Source: Hyphomonas sp. (GTDB lineage Bacteria > Pseudomonadota > Alphaproteobacteria > Caulobacterales > Hyphomonadaceae). Taken from it: a stretch of DNA of 64,000 bases. Shown here in pieces: positions 7,537 to 16,217 of the stretch; positions within the stretch are counted from its first letter, which is position 1, and each line of letters starts with the position of its first letter. The stretch lies in the NCBI RefSeq assembly GCF_017792385.1, contig NZ_CP051230.1, forward strand, positions 1-64,000, written 5' to 3'. Both the position numbers and the translations under genes were made by a program. Under the pieces are notes generated by a model that saw only the letters and a program-made list of their open reading frames with translations, made no database searches and was not told the origin of the DNA.

Positions 7537-8559
7537 ATGCCTGATCGCCCCTTGCCCATCACCCGCCGCCTGTCGAGGCGCACGTTGCTGGGCGGCCTCA
7601 TTCCGGCCCTGTCGCTCGCCGCCTGTTCCCGGCGTGACGAGACCGCCGAGCCGCTGCTTGACCGATTCAGCGTCGGCGAGGGGGCATACCGTCCGGTTGG
7701 CACCCTTCAGGACATCCCACCTTCCACCGGCCCGTTCACGGCCAGGTTCGCACCGCATTTCGGCATGTTCGAGGGCCTGGCCGGTCCAGACTTCGTGGAC
7801 CAGCTGAAATTCGCCCATGATCAGGGGTTCCGTGCCTGGGAAGACAACAGCATGGCCGTGCGCCCGCTCGCCGACCAGATCCGGCTGGGCAACGCAATGC
7901 GCGAGCTTGGCATCGAAATGGGCGTCTTCGTTCTGGGAGACAGGCAAGGCTGGCAAAGCCCGACCCTCACATCCGGCGATGCGCAGGCCCGCAGGAACTT
8001 CATGGCCCAGGTCGACAATGCGATTGGCGTGGCCGAGCGGACCGGCGCCACCCGGATGACCGTGCTGCCGGGCCTTGCCACGCCCGGATTGCGGCGCCAG
8101 TACCAGATGGCCCATATCGTCGATGCCCTGCGCGAGGCCTGCGACCGCATTGCGCCGCACGGGCTGACCATGGTCGTTGAACCGATCAACAATGTCGATT
8201 TTCCAGGTGTGTTTCTCAATCGGACGTCGGACGGCTTCCTGATCAGCAAGGCCGTCGACCGGCCGGAGTGCAAGCTGCTGTTCGACATCTACCACCAGCA
8301 GATCATGGACGGGAACATCATCCGGGACATGGATGCGTGCTGGTCGGAGATCGCCTACTTCCAGCTCGGCGATCATCCTGGCCGGAACAAGCCGCATACG
8401 GGCGAGACCAATTATGCCAATGTGCTGCAGCATGTCTGGAAGAAGGGCTATCGCGGCGTGCTGGGGATGGAGCATGGCGTGACCTCGATCGACCCGGCGG
8501 CAGAGGAAGACCTGATCCTCACCTATCGCCGTCTGGATGGCCTTCTGAAGTCGATCTAG
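7537..8559 (+). CDS. Tat-exported hydroxypyruvate isomerase-like TIM-barrel protein
   Basis: A 340-residue protein of the xylose-isomerase-like TIM-barrel superfamily, closest to hydroxypyruvate isomerase (hydroxypyruvate to tartronate semialdehyde). Family motifs: VVEPINNVD, LLFDIYHQQIMDGN and the loop GDHPGRNKPHTGETNY. Unusually for the family it starts with a twin-arginine signal (SRRTLLGG, residues 13-20) and a lipobox-like LSLAAC ending at Cys30, implying a folded, perhaps lipidated, periplasmic protein. The start at 7537 gives a typical Tat n-region; 7480 and 7357 are in-frame alternatives. The true substrate may be another sugar or keto-acid. Confidence 0.88.
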   Translation: MPDRPLPITRRLSRRTLLGGLIPALSLAACSRRDETAEPLLDRFSVGEGAYRPVGTLQDIPPSTGPFTARFAPHFGMFEGLAGPDFVDQLKFAHDQGFRAWEDNSMAVRPLADQIRLGNAMRELGIEMGVFVLGDRQGWQSPTLTSGDAQARRNFMAQVDNAIGVAERTGATRMTVLPGLATPGLRRQYQMAHIVDALREACDRIAPHGLTMVVEPINNVDFPGVFLNRTSDGFLISKAVDRPECKLLFDIYHQQIMDGNIIRDMDACWSEIAYFQLGDHPGRNKPHTGETNYANVLQHVWKKGYRGVLGMEHGVTSIDPAAEEDLILTYRRLDGLLKSI

Positions 8560-8574
8560 CGAGTCACGCGCCGC

Positions 8575-9951
8575 TCAGGTGCGCCCGGTCTCCACCGTGC
8601 AGTGCGCCGACAAGTCCTCCAGCACGGTTTCGAACCGGGCCGGCAACAGGCGCTGCAGCTCCGCCTTGTCGATCTGGTCACACGCCATCAGGGACAGGAC
8701 CATGGCGGTCTCGTCCTGAATGGTCTGCATGGCATCCAGCGCTTCCCGGCTGGCGCCGGCCTGCATCAAGGCGGCGGCATTCTCCCGCGCCGCGATGTGG
8801 CGTACTGTCAGGTTCCACGCCAGCGGCAGGATGTCATCAATGCGCTGCGTGTGTTCCAGCGCGGCCGGCCAGTCTTCGTCCAGCACATGGATGAACCCGA
8901 TATTCTCTTCCGTGTAGGCCACACCGACCTGCGTTGCGCCGCGCTCGGCCCGGATACGTGCCGCCGTGCGCAGCTCCGACAGGGCTTCCTGCAGCGCCTC
9001 TTCATACAAGCGGCCTTCCGGCAATTGCCTTTGCGCCGCCAGCGCCACCAGCGTCGTGCCGACGCCATGGTGGGCCATCTGCTCCTGCTCCAGAGTGATG
9101 TCTTCGGGGTCCGCCCCGATCAGGTGCGCCGCTTCGCTGAAGGCGCGATAGGCCAGCAGCGCATCCCCGCGCTTGCGCAGGCACTGCCCCTTCCAGAGCA
9201 GCAGCATCGGCGCGTCCAGATCCCGCGCCGTGGCCTGGTTCACATAGTCCACGACGGTCGAGCATCCGCGGTTCCAGATCAGGGACGCGTCATTGGCTTC
9301 GCGATATTCCAGCATGGCCAGACCGGCTGCGCCCATCGCCTGGTCGGGCAGCGCGTCCGCCGCCATCAATTGCTGGAATGCCGCGCGCACATCGCTGGAT
9401 TCAACTTCCCCGCCCCAATCGTTCAGGGCCGCCTGCAGCAACAGGTGTTCCTCATCCCTCAACAAACGGACATCGCCATCATCGGCGCGTAACACCATGC
9501 TCACCACCTGGGAGGTGACATCATTCATCGGCTTGCCCAATACGTGACTGCGGGCAATGTTGACTGCGCGGTCCTTGTAGGCCGCGATCTGCCGGGCCGA
9601 GCCCGCCTGCTGCAATTCGCGCGACAGTTCGGCCTGGCGACGCGCCGCCTCGTTCTCCTCGCGGATCGCGACCAGTTGCGCCTGGGTCGATTCGCGCTGG
9701 CGGCTCGCCTCTCCGGCGACGATGCGCAGATTGATCTCGTTGAGACGGGCCTGATGGGCATATTCCGATTTCAGTCCCTGCAGGGCCATGTAGAAATAGA
9801 TCACGCTGCCGACAGCGATGACGGCCGCAGTTACCAGAAGCACGGCAAGCGCGCGGATCAGGAAACGGAACGCCTTCTGCTCTCCCTGCAATTCCCGCAG
9901 CAGATCAAGAGAGGTGACCGGGCTCTGGGCGGAGTCGGAAACGGGGCTCAT
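8575..9951 (-). CDS. Membrane-anchored coiled-coil/TPR-like protein of the caspase cluster
   Basis: A 458-residue protein: about 30 cytoplasmic residues, one membrane segment (residues about 33-55, AVLLVTAAVIAVGSVIYFYM), a coiled-coil of Glu/Arg/Gln-rich heptads (about 60-115), then a helical region that looks like degenerate TPR repeats (for example LLWKGQCLRKRGDALLAYRAFSEAAHL). No catalytic motif is visible. By the positive-inside pattern the helical domain is probably periplasmic, which is inference. ATG 9951 overlaps the stop of the upstream gene in an ATGA junction, so translation is coupled. It is the last gene of the five-gene cluster and could be a scaffold for the caspase-like protein. 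Function unknown. Confidence 0.8.
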   Translation of the reverse strand: MSPVSDSAQSPVTSLDLLRELQGEQKAFRFLIRALAVLLVTAAVIAVGSVIYFYMALQGLKSEYAHQARLNEINLRIVAGEASRQRESTQAQLVAIREENEAARRQAELSRELQQAGSARQIAAYKDRAVNIARSHVLGKPMNDVTSQVVSMVLRADDGDVRLLRDEEHLLLQAALNDWGGEVESSDVRAAFQQLMAADALPDQAMGAAGLAMLEYREANDASLIWNRGCSTVVDYVNQATARDLDAPMLLLWKGQCLRKRGDALLAYRAFSEAAHLIGADPEDITLEQEQMAHHGVGTTLVALAAQRQLPEGRLYEEALQEALSELRTAARIRAERGATQVGVAYTEENIGFIHVLDEDWPAALEHTQRIDDILPLAWNLTVRHIAARENAAALMQAGASREALDAMQTIQDETAMVLSLMACDQIDKAELQRLLPARFETVLEDLSAHCTVETGRT

Positions 9952-10355
9952 GCGACAGGCCTTTCTGACAGGATGGGCCGGTCGCTGCCGTCCCAGACCG
10001 AGGGGCCGAACACCGGCTCCAGCAGGAGGCGCAGTCCCGTGTCGGAATCCTCCTCGCGGATGAAGGCTTCCGCAATCAGCAGCTTGATGCGCATCTGGCG
10101 CTTGCGCCACATCCGCAGGGCGGCGCCGATGGCCGTGGCCACGAAGAAATTGGACGCGCCGATCATGCGCTCGGGATTGTCGGCGAACAGGTCTTCCCCC
10201 ACCGGCAATGGATAATGGCCCAGCAGGGTCGACACGAAGACGCTGAACGAAACCAGCGCCATGAAGATGGCCCCCAGCAGCAAGTACCTGTTGAGCCGGG
10301 CTTCCGATTTGAGCTCGGCCCGGTGGTGGCTGATCAGGGGGCTGATCGTCTTCAT
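9948..10355 (-). CDS. Small two-helix membrane protein of the caspase cluster
   Basis: A 135-residue protein with two predicted membrane helices (about 25-46, LLLGAIFMALVSFSVFVSTLL, and about 66-82, ASNFFVATAIGAALRMW), a short loop between them and a basic helical tail (WRKRQMRIKLLIAEAFIREE). It shows no recognised domain. It starts 3 bases after the caspase-FGE stop and its own stop overlaps the start of the next gene, so the three are almost certainly co-translated. A role as membrane anchor or partner is inference. Confidence 0.78.
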   Translation of the reverse strand: MKTISPLISHHRAELKSEARLNRYLLLGAIFMALVSFSVFVSTLLGHYPLPVGEDLFADNPERMIGASNFFVATAIGAALRMWRKRQMRIKLLIAEAFIREEDSDTGLRLLLEPVFGPSVWDGSDRPILSERPVA

Positions 10356-10358
10356 GCC

Positions 10359-12089
10359 CTACTCCCCATCCCGCGCGACCCGGAAGCCAATTCCGTCATC
10401 GCGCCCGGTATCCGGGAAGGCGTCCCGGAAGGCCGAACGGACATAGGAGGGAATTTTCTCCCAGCTGCCACCCCGCACAGCCCGGCTGCGACAGCCCTGC
10501 TCGTCATACACGCTCGCCGCACCGAACCGGCCGAGATAACTCCGCACGCTGCAGTCCGCGACCCATTCCGCGACGTTGCCATGCATCTCATGCAGGCCGA
10601 ATCCATTCGCGGGATAATAGCCGGCCGGCATGGGCCGCCGGGGCCAACTGCCCTTGGGGCCATTGTTGTAGATGCGCCCGGCATTGAAGTTTGCCTGCTG
10701 GTCACTCAGCGTCTCTCCGGTGTGAAACGGCGTGCGGGTTCCCGCGCGGGCCGCATATTCCCATTCCGCCTCGCTCAGCAGGCGATAGGGTTCGCCCTCC
10801 ACGCGAGTGTTCAGCCAGTCAACATAGGCCATCGCCTCGACCCAGGTAATGTTGATCACGGGCAGGCCCGGTTGCTGCCATTGCTGGCTGCGGGTTTCCT
10901 GGGCGGCCTTGTTGCCTGCGCAGCCTCCATCCGCGATGCAGGCGTCCAGCTGGGCCCAGGTAATCTCCGTCGCCGAAGCGGCAAAGGGCGCAAGGGTGGC
11001 CCGCCATTGCGGACCTTCATTGTCCTTGCGTTCGGCCTCACTCTCGGGCGATCCCATCAGGAACTCACCGCCTGGAATGGCCACCATTTCCGGACAATCG
11101 GTACAGTCGCGGAATGTGCGCTCCTCAATGGATCCGCCAGCCGCGGCCGCGGTGAAAGCGGCGCGGCGCAGCAGGGTCGACACCTCGGTAAATCCCGGCG
11201 CAATGTCTTCACTGGCGGGCGTGCCGGGCGTATCTCCCGCGCTGCGGGCAGCGGACGTGCGAGCGCCGTGCGGCGGCAGCCGCGAAGTTGAGGTGACCGG
11301 TACGGGCTGGGGCGCCGCGCCGCCATTGCAGCCGGCAAAGCAGAAATCGGCGCCGGTCAGGCCGGAATTGTAGAAAGGCGTCTGCAGGCCATTGGTCGAC
11401 TGGTTCACACGGTCGGCAACCCGTTTGAACACCTGTTCGGCGATCAGATTCTGCTGCTGGATCGTGTCGGACAGGGCGACGGCAAATGTGGAGTGGCGGC
11501 CTTCCCCATCATAGGCGACATAGCCGGGCGCTGTGGAATAGGAGATCAACAGGCCACGCGCCGGCTTCACCTCCGCAAGCCCCCCGGCCGCACTGCGTGT
11601 GGCGCTGGGCAGCGGATTGTCCCGGCATGCGTCCAGGATCACGAAATTGACGGCATTCCCGGCATGCTCGACATAGCGCAGCGCATCGCCCAGGCGCGGT
11701 GCCTGTCGCCAGATATCCTGTTCGGAGCGGGCATTCGCATCGACCGGCACCAGATAGTTCAGCCCCTGTGACTGCACCCCATGTCCCGCATAATAGATCA
11801 GCCCCACCGCACTCGCCCCGGCCGCTTTCAAACGGGCCCCGTGCGCGGCAAAGGCCGTTTCCATCTCGTCTTCGGTACCGTCGATCACGAGGTCCACCGT
11901 GAAGCCGACCGTGCTCAACGTGTCCGCCATCAATTGGGCATCGCGGGCCGGATTGGGCAATTGCCAGCCGGTTTGCTGATAGTTGGAATTGCCGATGACC
12001 AGCGCATAGCGCGGCGCGTCAGCCGGTTGCGACAGGGCGAGTGGCCCCAGCATCAGGCAAAACAGGGCTGAAACAATGGTCCGAAGCAT
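10359..12089 (-). CDS. Exported caspase-like (peptidase C14) and FGE-fold fusion protein
   Basis: A 576-residue two-domain protein. After a signal peptide (residues 1-20) comes a caspase-fold domain (about 26-250) with the catalytic dyad His103 (IYYAGHG) and Cys155 (ILDACRDNP). A Pro/Ser-rich linker leads to a formylglycine-generating-enzyme-like domain (about 330-575; IPGGEFLMGSP, NITWVEAMAYVDWLN, HGNVAEWV, VRGGSW, GFRVARD). The two active-site cysteines of true FGE, expected just after RGGS, are Lys and Val here, so this domain is probably a binding module. ATG 12089 has a GGAAGGGG site; a TTG at 12110 lies 21 bases upstream. It leads a coupled set with the two membrane proteins downstream. 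Function unknown. Confidence 0.93.
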   Translation of the reverse strand: MLRTIVSALFCLMLGPLALSQPADAPRYALVIGNSNYQQTGWQLPNPARDAQLMADTLSTVGFTVDLVIDGTEDEMETAFAAHGARLKAAGASAVGLIYYAGHGVQSQGLNYLVPVDANARSEQDIWRQAPRLGDALRYVEHAGNAVNFVILDACRDNPLPSATRSAAGGLAEVKPARGLLISYSTAPGYVAYDGEGRHSTFAVALSDTIQQQNLIAEQVFKRVADRVNQSTNGLQTPFYNSGLTGADFCFAGCNGGAAPQPVPVTSTSRLPPHGARTSAARSAGDTPGTPASEDIAPGFTEVSTLLRRAAFTAAAAGGSIEERTFRDCTDCPEMVAIPGGEFLMGSPESEAERKDNEGPQWRATLAPFAASATEITWAQLDACIADGGCAGNKAAQETRSQQWQQPGLPVINITWVEAMAYVDWLNTRVEGEPYRLLSEAEWEYAARAGTRTPFHTGETLSDQQANFNAGRIYNNGPKGSWPRRPMPAGYYPANGFGLHEMHGNVAEWVADCSVRSYLGRFGAASVYDEQGCRSRAVRGGSWEKIPSYVRSAFRDAFPDTGRDDGIGFRVARDGE

Positions 12090-12205
12090 GGCGGGCGTCC
12101 CCTTCCGCAAGTCGCGACATCCCTCCCCAGCGCGCTGCGTTAACTAACCCCAATTCCCGGCACGAGAAAAGGGGTCAGTTGGATCGGCCCGTCCGGGCCA
12201 GGGGG

Positions 12206-13954
12206 TCAGGCCGCGCCGGGGCGCTGGGCAACATCGGGCTGGGCAGCGAGCAGTTTCGCCTGCCCGACCCAGTCGTCCCGCAGGATCCGGCCCTTGAAGT
12301 GTTCCAGTTTGTCGTCGACCCACTGGATTTCGTCTGGCCCCCATTCGGCAATCTGCCAGAAATAATAGACGCCGATCTCGTTCAGCAATTCGGCCAGCAT
12401 CGGGCCGATGCCGTTGACCCGTTCCAGATCGTCCTCCTGCCCGAAGGCCGCTTCGACCAGCAGGTTGGCCTTGTCATCCGGCCGCATGGCCTGACGCACA
12501 GGGTCCTGCCCCCGCAGGATCTCCACGCTGCGCACTGTGGTCGTGGGTTGCGGCGCTGGCGGGGGTGGAGGCGGTGGAGGCGGCGGCGGGGCGGCCGGGG
12601 TTTCGTTCACGGTCGTCTGGGTGAACCGCGCCTGCGACAGGGGCACACGCTGGCTGATATCGATATCCGTGCGGGCATACGCCGTTTCCTGCAGCGTGCG
12701 CACCATGTGATGCATCGCCGCCATGCCGTACTCGATGGAGGTCAGCCGGTCTTCCACGGCGCCCATGTTCAGGCGCGCTTCCATCTTGCGCAGGGAATTG
12801 GTGATGCTCGACAGGTCCGGGTCCTGCAGCGTGACCACCGTTTCCTGCAGGGCGGCCAGACGGCGCTCCAGCGGTGCCACATCCGGCAGCGCCTGCATGT
12901 CGATGCGCAGGGTTGCCAGCGAGGATTCGAGATTTGCCAGACGCGCCTGAAGGGGCGAGAAATCGACCGGCGTGCGATCCAGCGTCGAGACATGAGCCTC
13001 CAGCGAGGCCAGTTTGGAATGCAGCGCCGCCGTGCCGCCTTCCAGATCCGCCAGCTTGTTGTTGGTGACCCGCACGTGGTCTGGCGCCGTTTTCAAATCG
13101 CGCTCGATCTGACGCAGCGTTTCCGTGATCGGCCCGAAATCCGGCTCCGGAAGTGACAGCTCGCCAATGGCGGTTTCCAGCTTGGCCAGGCGGTCGCGAA
13201 GACTGTCGACATCCGGCACGCGCAGGGAGGCAAGCGAGGATGACAGGGTCTGCAGACGAATGGTCATGCTTTCATTGTCCGCCTTGCGCTGCGCGTCGAG
13301 CCGTTCGGCAAACTCGGCCAGCCGGGATTCCATCTGGCCGAAATCGCTGCGGATCGGCTCGAGGTCGGTCATCGGCAGGTCGAGATTCTCGATGGCCAGT
13401 TCCAGCCGCGCCAGCCCGCTGTGAATCGGGCCGAGGTCCGGTTCCGGCATCTGCGCCGGTTCCGAATTGACCAGAACATTCACATTGTCCTCGATCCGGG
13501 ACAGACGGCCTTCGATATCCTCTAGGTCGGTGTTCTTCAGCTGGCCCACGGCCAGGTCCAGGTCGGACAGGCGCGACAGGACCGGGTCGAAGCCGGCACC
13601 GCTGTCGGTCAGCCGGGCCTCGATCGCATCAAGACGTGCATGCAGGGGCGAAATGTCCGGAAGCGGCAGGCTGGTCAGCCGGTCACCGATACTGTGAATA
13701 TTGGCATGGAACTCATCGCGCGTGACCGGCGATGGCAGCGCCGAAATGCGCTCCTCGATCATGGAGAAATACGACGCGATTTCGTCGCGTGACACGGCCG
13801 GCAGGGCGTCGGCTTCGGCGCTCTCATCCATCAGCGTTTCGTAGGTTTCGGTGACATCCTCATAGCGGTTCCGGAACCACCAATAGGCCAGCGCAGCGCC
13901 TGCCAGGGCGGCAAGCAGCATCAGCAGGAAGATCTGGATGAGAAGGAACCACAT
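12206..13954 (-). CDS. Membrane-anchored repeat/coiled-coil protein with helix-3-turn-helix domain
   Basis: A 582-residue protein: an N-terminal membrane helix (residues 3-26), then from about 98 to 392 at least eight degenerate repeats of about 30 residues with the pattern PD-(I/L/V)-x-P-(I/L)-x-x-x-L-x-x-(L/I)-E-x-x-(L/I) (PDISPLHARLDAIEARL, PDLGPIHSGLARLELAI, VDFSPLQARLANLESSL). A run of 11 prolines follows (456-466), and a C-terminal domain (about 508-570; VNGIGPMLAELLNEIGVYYF, WVDDKLEHFKGRI) belongs to the helix-3-turn-helix family (COG3743) also found on NuoE and ribosomal L21 extensions in alphaproteobacteria. The rod may span the periplasm or reach into the cytoplasm. It lies 30 bases after the OmpA/BON gene. 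Function unknown. Confidence 0.88.
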   Translation of the reverse strand: MWFLLIQIFLLMLLAALAGAALAYWWFRNRYEDVTETYETLMDESAEADALPAVSRDEIASYFSMIEERISALPSPVTRDEFHANIHSIGDRLTSLPLPDISPLHARLDAIEARLTDSGAGFDPVLSRLSDLDLAVGQLKNTDLEDIEGRLSRIEDNVNVLVNSEPAQMPEPDLGPIHSGLARLELAIENLDLPMTDLEPIRSDFGQMESRLAEFAERLDAQRKADNESMTIRLQTLSSSLASLRVPDVDSLRDRLAKLETAIGELSLPEPDFGPITETLRQIERDLKTAPDHVRVTNNKLADLEGGTAALHSKLASLEAHVSTLDRTPVDFSPLQARLANLESSLATLRIDMQALPDVAPLERRLAALQETVVTLQDPDLSSITNSLRKMEARLNMGAVEDRLTSIEYGMAAMHHMVRTLQETAYARTDIDISQRVPLSQARFTQTTVNETPAAPPPPPPPPPPPAPQPTTTVRSVEILRGQDPVRQAMRPDDKANLLVEAAFGQEDDLERVNGIGPMLAELLNEIGVYYFWQIAEWGPDEIQWVDDKLEHFKGRILRDDWVGQAKLLAAQPDVAQRPGAA

Positions 13955-13984
13955 GATGTTTACTTTCGACGTATCAGGAGGAAA

Positions 13985-15130
13985 TCATTCGGAAACACGG
14001 ATCACCCGTATTTCAATTCGGCGGTTCTGGGCCCGCCCTTGCGGTGTGGTGTTGGAGGCAACCGGGCTGGCATCCCCATAGCCCGTGGCCACAAGCCGGC
14101 CGGGAGGCACCCCCCGCGCAATCAGCGCATTGCGCACTGCCTCTGCACGCGCCTGGCTCAGCGCGCGGTTCATGTCCGGCAATCCGGTACTGTCCGTATA
14201 GCCCGCAATACGCAGAGTCCCCGGACAGGACCGCACGGCTTCCGCCACGCTGTCCAGCAGGCCCGCACTGGATGCACCGATCACGGCGCTCGAGGACTGG
14301 AACTCGATCCGCGTGTCCCCCAGCAGATCGGCGAGAGAGGATTCGCAAGTCGCCACGGCCTCGTGCGCGATGATGTCCACCGCGCCAACTTCTCCCAGCG
14401 GGATCGGCGCAATTGCCATCTCGCGAACCGCGGCAGCCTCGGCCCCCGGCAGTTCACAGCTCAACGAGAACCGGTTGTCATTGAACCCCGCCACGCCCCG
14501 GTCACACCGCGTCACCGTGTTCAGGCCGCGCTGCGCCACTTCGAAGAATCCGGACGGCGCCGCATCCTGGGTGATCGACAGACTGTCCTGAATCGAGAGG
14601 ATACGCGGCGGATCGATTTTCGCCCGGGCTGCGGAGACGATTTGCTGTCGGACGGAATTGTCCGGCATGTCCCCGTCCAGCGTCAGCACGCCGTTGGCGA
14701 CACGGAACGACCAGTCGATTGCCGTGGCCGGAGTGCCCTCGCCCAGGTTTGAATAATCGAACGCGTCCCGCACACGCGTGACCGGGCGCGCAGATCCGAA
14801 CAGGGTCGGTGCGCGAGCCCGCCGCACGGCGGCGACGGCCGCTTCGGCAGCCTCCCGGCTGGGTGGGCGCCCTTCCAGCGTGATCCATTGTCCCGAAACA
14901 TTGGCCCGGGCCCACGCGGCATCTGCCTCGATCAGGGCTTCGGCAGCTGTCCGCCCGGCGGTCGACTGCACAACGCCAAAGGCGAACGGCCAGAGCGCGA
15001 ACAGCAACAACAGCCCCAGCGCAATCAGCGGAATGCCGCCCAATGGAAAGAATGGCACAGGCTCGCCGGATGCCCGCCGCACCTTGCGCGTTTGCAGGAA
15101 CCGTCCCCCGGTGCCGGTGCTGTCACTCAA
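13985..15130 (-). CDS. Inner-membrane anchored BON/OmpA-domain protein
   Basis: About 381 residues. One membrane segment near the N-terminus (IPLIALGLLLLFALWPFAFGV) is followed by two BON-like modules (ITLEGRPPSREAAEAAV and LTLDGDMPDNSVRQQIV) and a C-terminal OmpA peptidoglycan-binding domain (IEFQSSSAVI, IAGYTDSTG, NRRIEIRV). The order resembles mycobacterial ArfA/OmpATb. The OmpA part probably binds peptidoglycan from the inner membrane. The start is uncertain: TTG 15130 has a GAGGG site 7 bases upstream, TTG 15205 has GGAG. A CCCGA-TT-TCGGG palindrome at 15167-15178 would lie in the leader with the shorter start. First gene of the five-gene cluster. Confidence 0.88.
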   Translation of the reverse strand: MSDSTGTGGRFLQTRKVRRASGEPVPFFPLGGIPLIALGLLLLFALWPFAFGVVQSTAGRTAAEALIEADAAWARANVSGQWITLEGRPPSREAAEAAVAAVRRARAPTLFGSARPVTRVRDAFDYSNLGEGTPATAIDWSFRVANGVLTLDGDMPDNSVRQQIVSAARAKIDPPRILSIQDSLSITQDAAPSGFFEVAQRGLNTVTRCDRGVAGFNDNRFSLSCELPGAEAAAVREMAIAPIPLGEVGAVDIIAHEAVATCESSLADLLGDTRIEFQSSSAVIGASSAGLLDSVAEAVRSCPGTLRIAGYTDSTGLPDMNRALSQARAEAVRNALIARGVPPGRLVATGYGDASPVASNTTPQGRAQNRRIEIRVIRVSE

Positions 15131-15334
15131 ACTGCAACCCTCATCACGCCTGTTATCCACGCCCCACCCGATTTCGGGAATTGCGTCAAACACTAGCCGA
15201 AACAAAGGGCTCCAACAACATTCCGATCCCGAAATGAAACGTCCGCGAAGACAATATTGCTGACAATTCTTCTTGGGATTCAGCCGGGGCGAGAGTTGTA
15301 ATCAAGGCAAACGCCTGTCACGCGAACCGGGGCT

Positions 15335-16147
15335 TTACTTGCCGATGTCGTCGGGAATCGTCTGGTCCATGGTTTCTGCCGGATGACAGCAGGACGGGCC
15401 GCTGACAATGCGCGCCGGAACACCGGCCACCGTGCATTTCGCCGGTACATCCTTCAGCACAACGCTGCCGGCCGCCACCTTGGCCTCGTCGCCGATCTGG
15501 ATGTTGCCCAGCACCTTGGCACCGACCGAGAGCAGCACGCCCTTGCCGATCTTCGGATGGCGATCGCCGACTTCCTTGCCGGTGCCGCCCAGCGTGACGC
15601 CATGCAGCAGCGAACAGCCATCGCCCACGACCGCCGTTTCACCAATCGTGATGCCGGACGCGTGGTCGAGCATGACGCCGGTGCCGATGCGGGCGGCCGG
15701 ATGGATGTCCACTCCGAACAGTTCCGAAGCGCGGCTCTGAAAATGGAAGGCCAGTGTCTCCCGCCCTTCGCGCCACAGGAGGTTGGCCACGCGATAGGTC
15801 TGCAGGGCGAGGAAGCCCTTGAAATAGAGAAAGGGCTGCAACATGCCACGGCAGGCCGGATCCCGCTCCAGCACGGCCTGCATGTCGGCTTCCGCCGCAT
15901 CGACCAGCGAGCGATGGGTGTCATAGGTCTCGCCCAGGATCTGACGCACCTGCTGGGTGCTCATCACCGGACTTTTCAGCTTCTCCGCGAGATGAAATGA
16001 AAGCGCCTGACACAGTGTGGCATGGGCCAGGATGGCCGAATTCAGATAGCTCGCCAGGGTCGGCTCATCTGCCGCAGCGGCGCGGGCCTCGAATCTGAGG
16101 CGGTTCCAGGCGGGCGCCGGGGCGCCGATATCCGGGTTCTCTGGCAT
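15335..16147 (-). CDS. cysE: Serine O-acetyltransferase
   Basis: A 270-residue enzyme that acetylates L-serine with acetyl-CoA, the first committed step of cysteine synthesis. An N-terminal helical domain (ILAHATLCQALSFHLAEKL, FKGFLALQTYRVANLLW) is followed by a left-handed beta-helix of hexapeptide repeats (DIHPAARIGTGVMLDHASG, VGDGCSLLHGVTLGGTG, GAKVLGNIQIGDEAKVAAG) and the C-terminal tail that binds cysteine synthase or inhibitory cysteine. The catalytic His lies in LDHASG. Length and motif order are normal for the family. It is flanked by same-strand genes but separated by about 70 bases from the RND gene and about 200 from the OmpA/BON gene, so it is probably its own unit. Confidence 0.97.
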   Translation of the reverse strand: MPENPDIGAPAPAWNRLRFEARAAAADEPTLASYLNSAILAHATLCQALSFHLAEKLKSPVMSTQQVRQILGETYDTHRSLVDAAEADMQAVLERDPACRGMLQPFLYFKGFLALQTYRVANLLWREGRETLAFHFQSRASELFGVDIHPAARIGTGVMLDHASGITIGETAVVGDGCSLLHGVTLGGTGKEVGDRHPKIGKGVLLSVGAKVLGNIQIGDEAKVAAGSVVLKDVPAKCTVAGVPARIVSGPSCCHPAETMDQTIPDDIGK

Positions 16148-16217
16148 GTCTCTTCCTTCCGGTCCCTGATCTATCGAAATGGGCCGTTTTGGCCCGAGTG
16201 CAACCCCTGTTGCCGGT

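Noticed and set aside
12186..12199. GGCCCG-TC-CGGGCC hairpin as a terminator after the repeat-protein gene
   Set aside because: The only T run is about 20 bases beyond the stem, so it is not a canonical intrinsic terminator; it could still fold.
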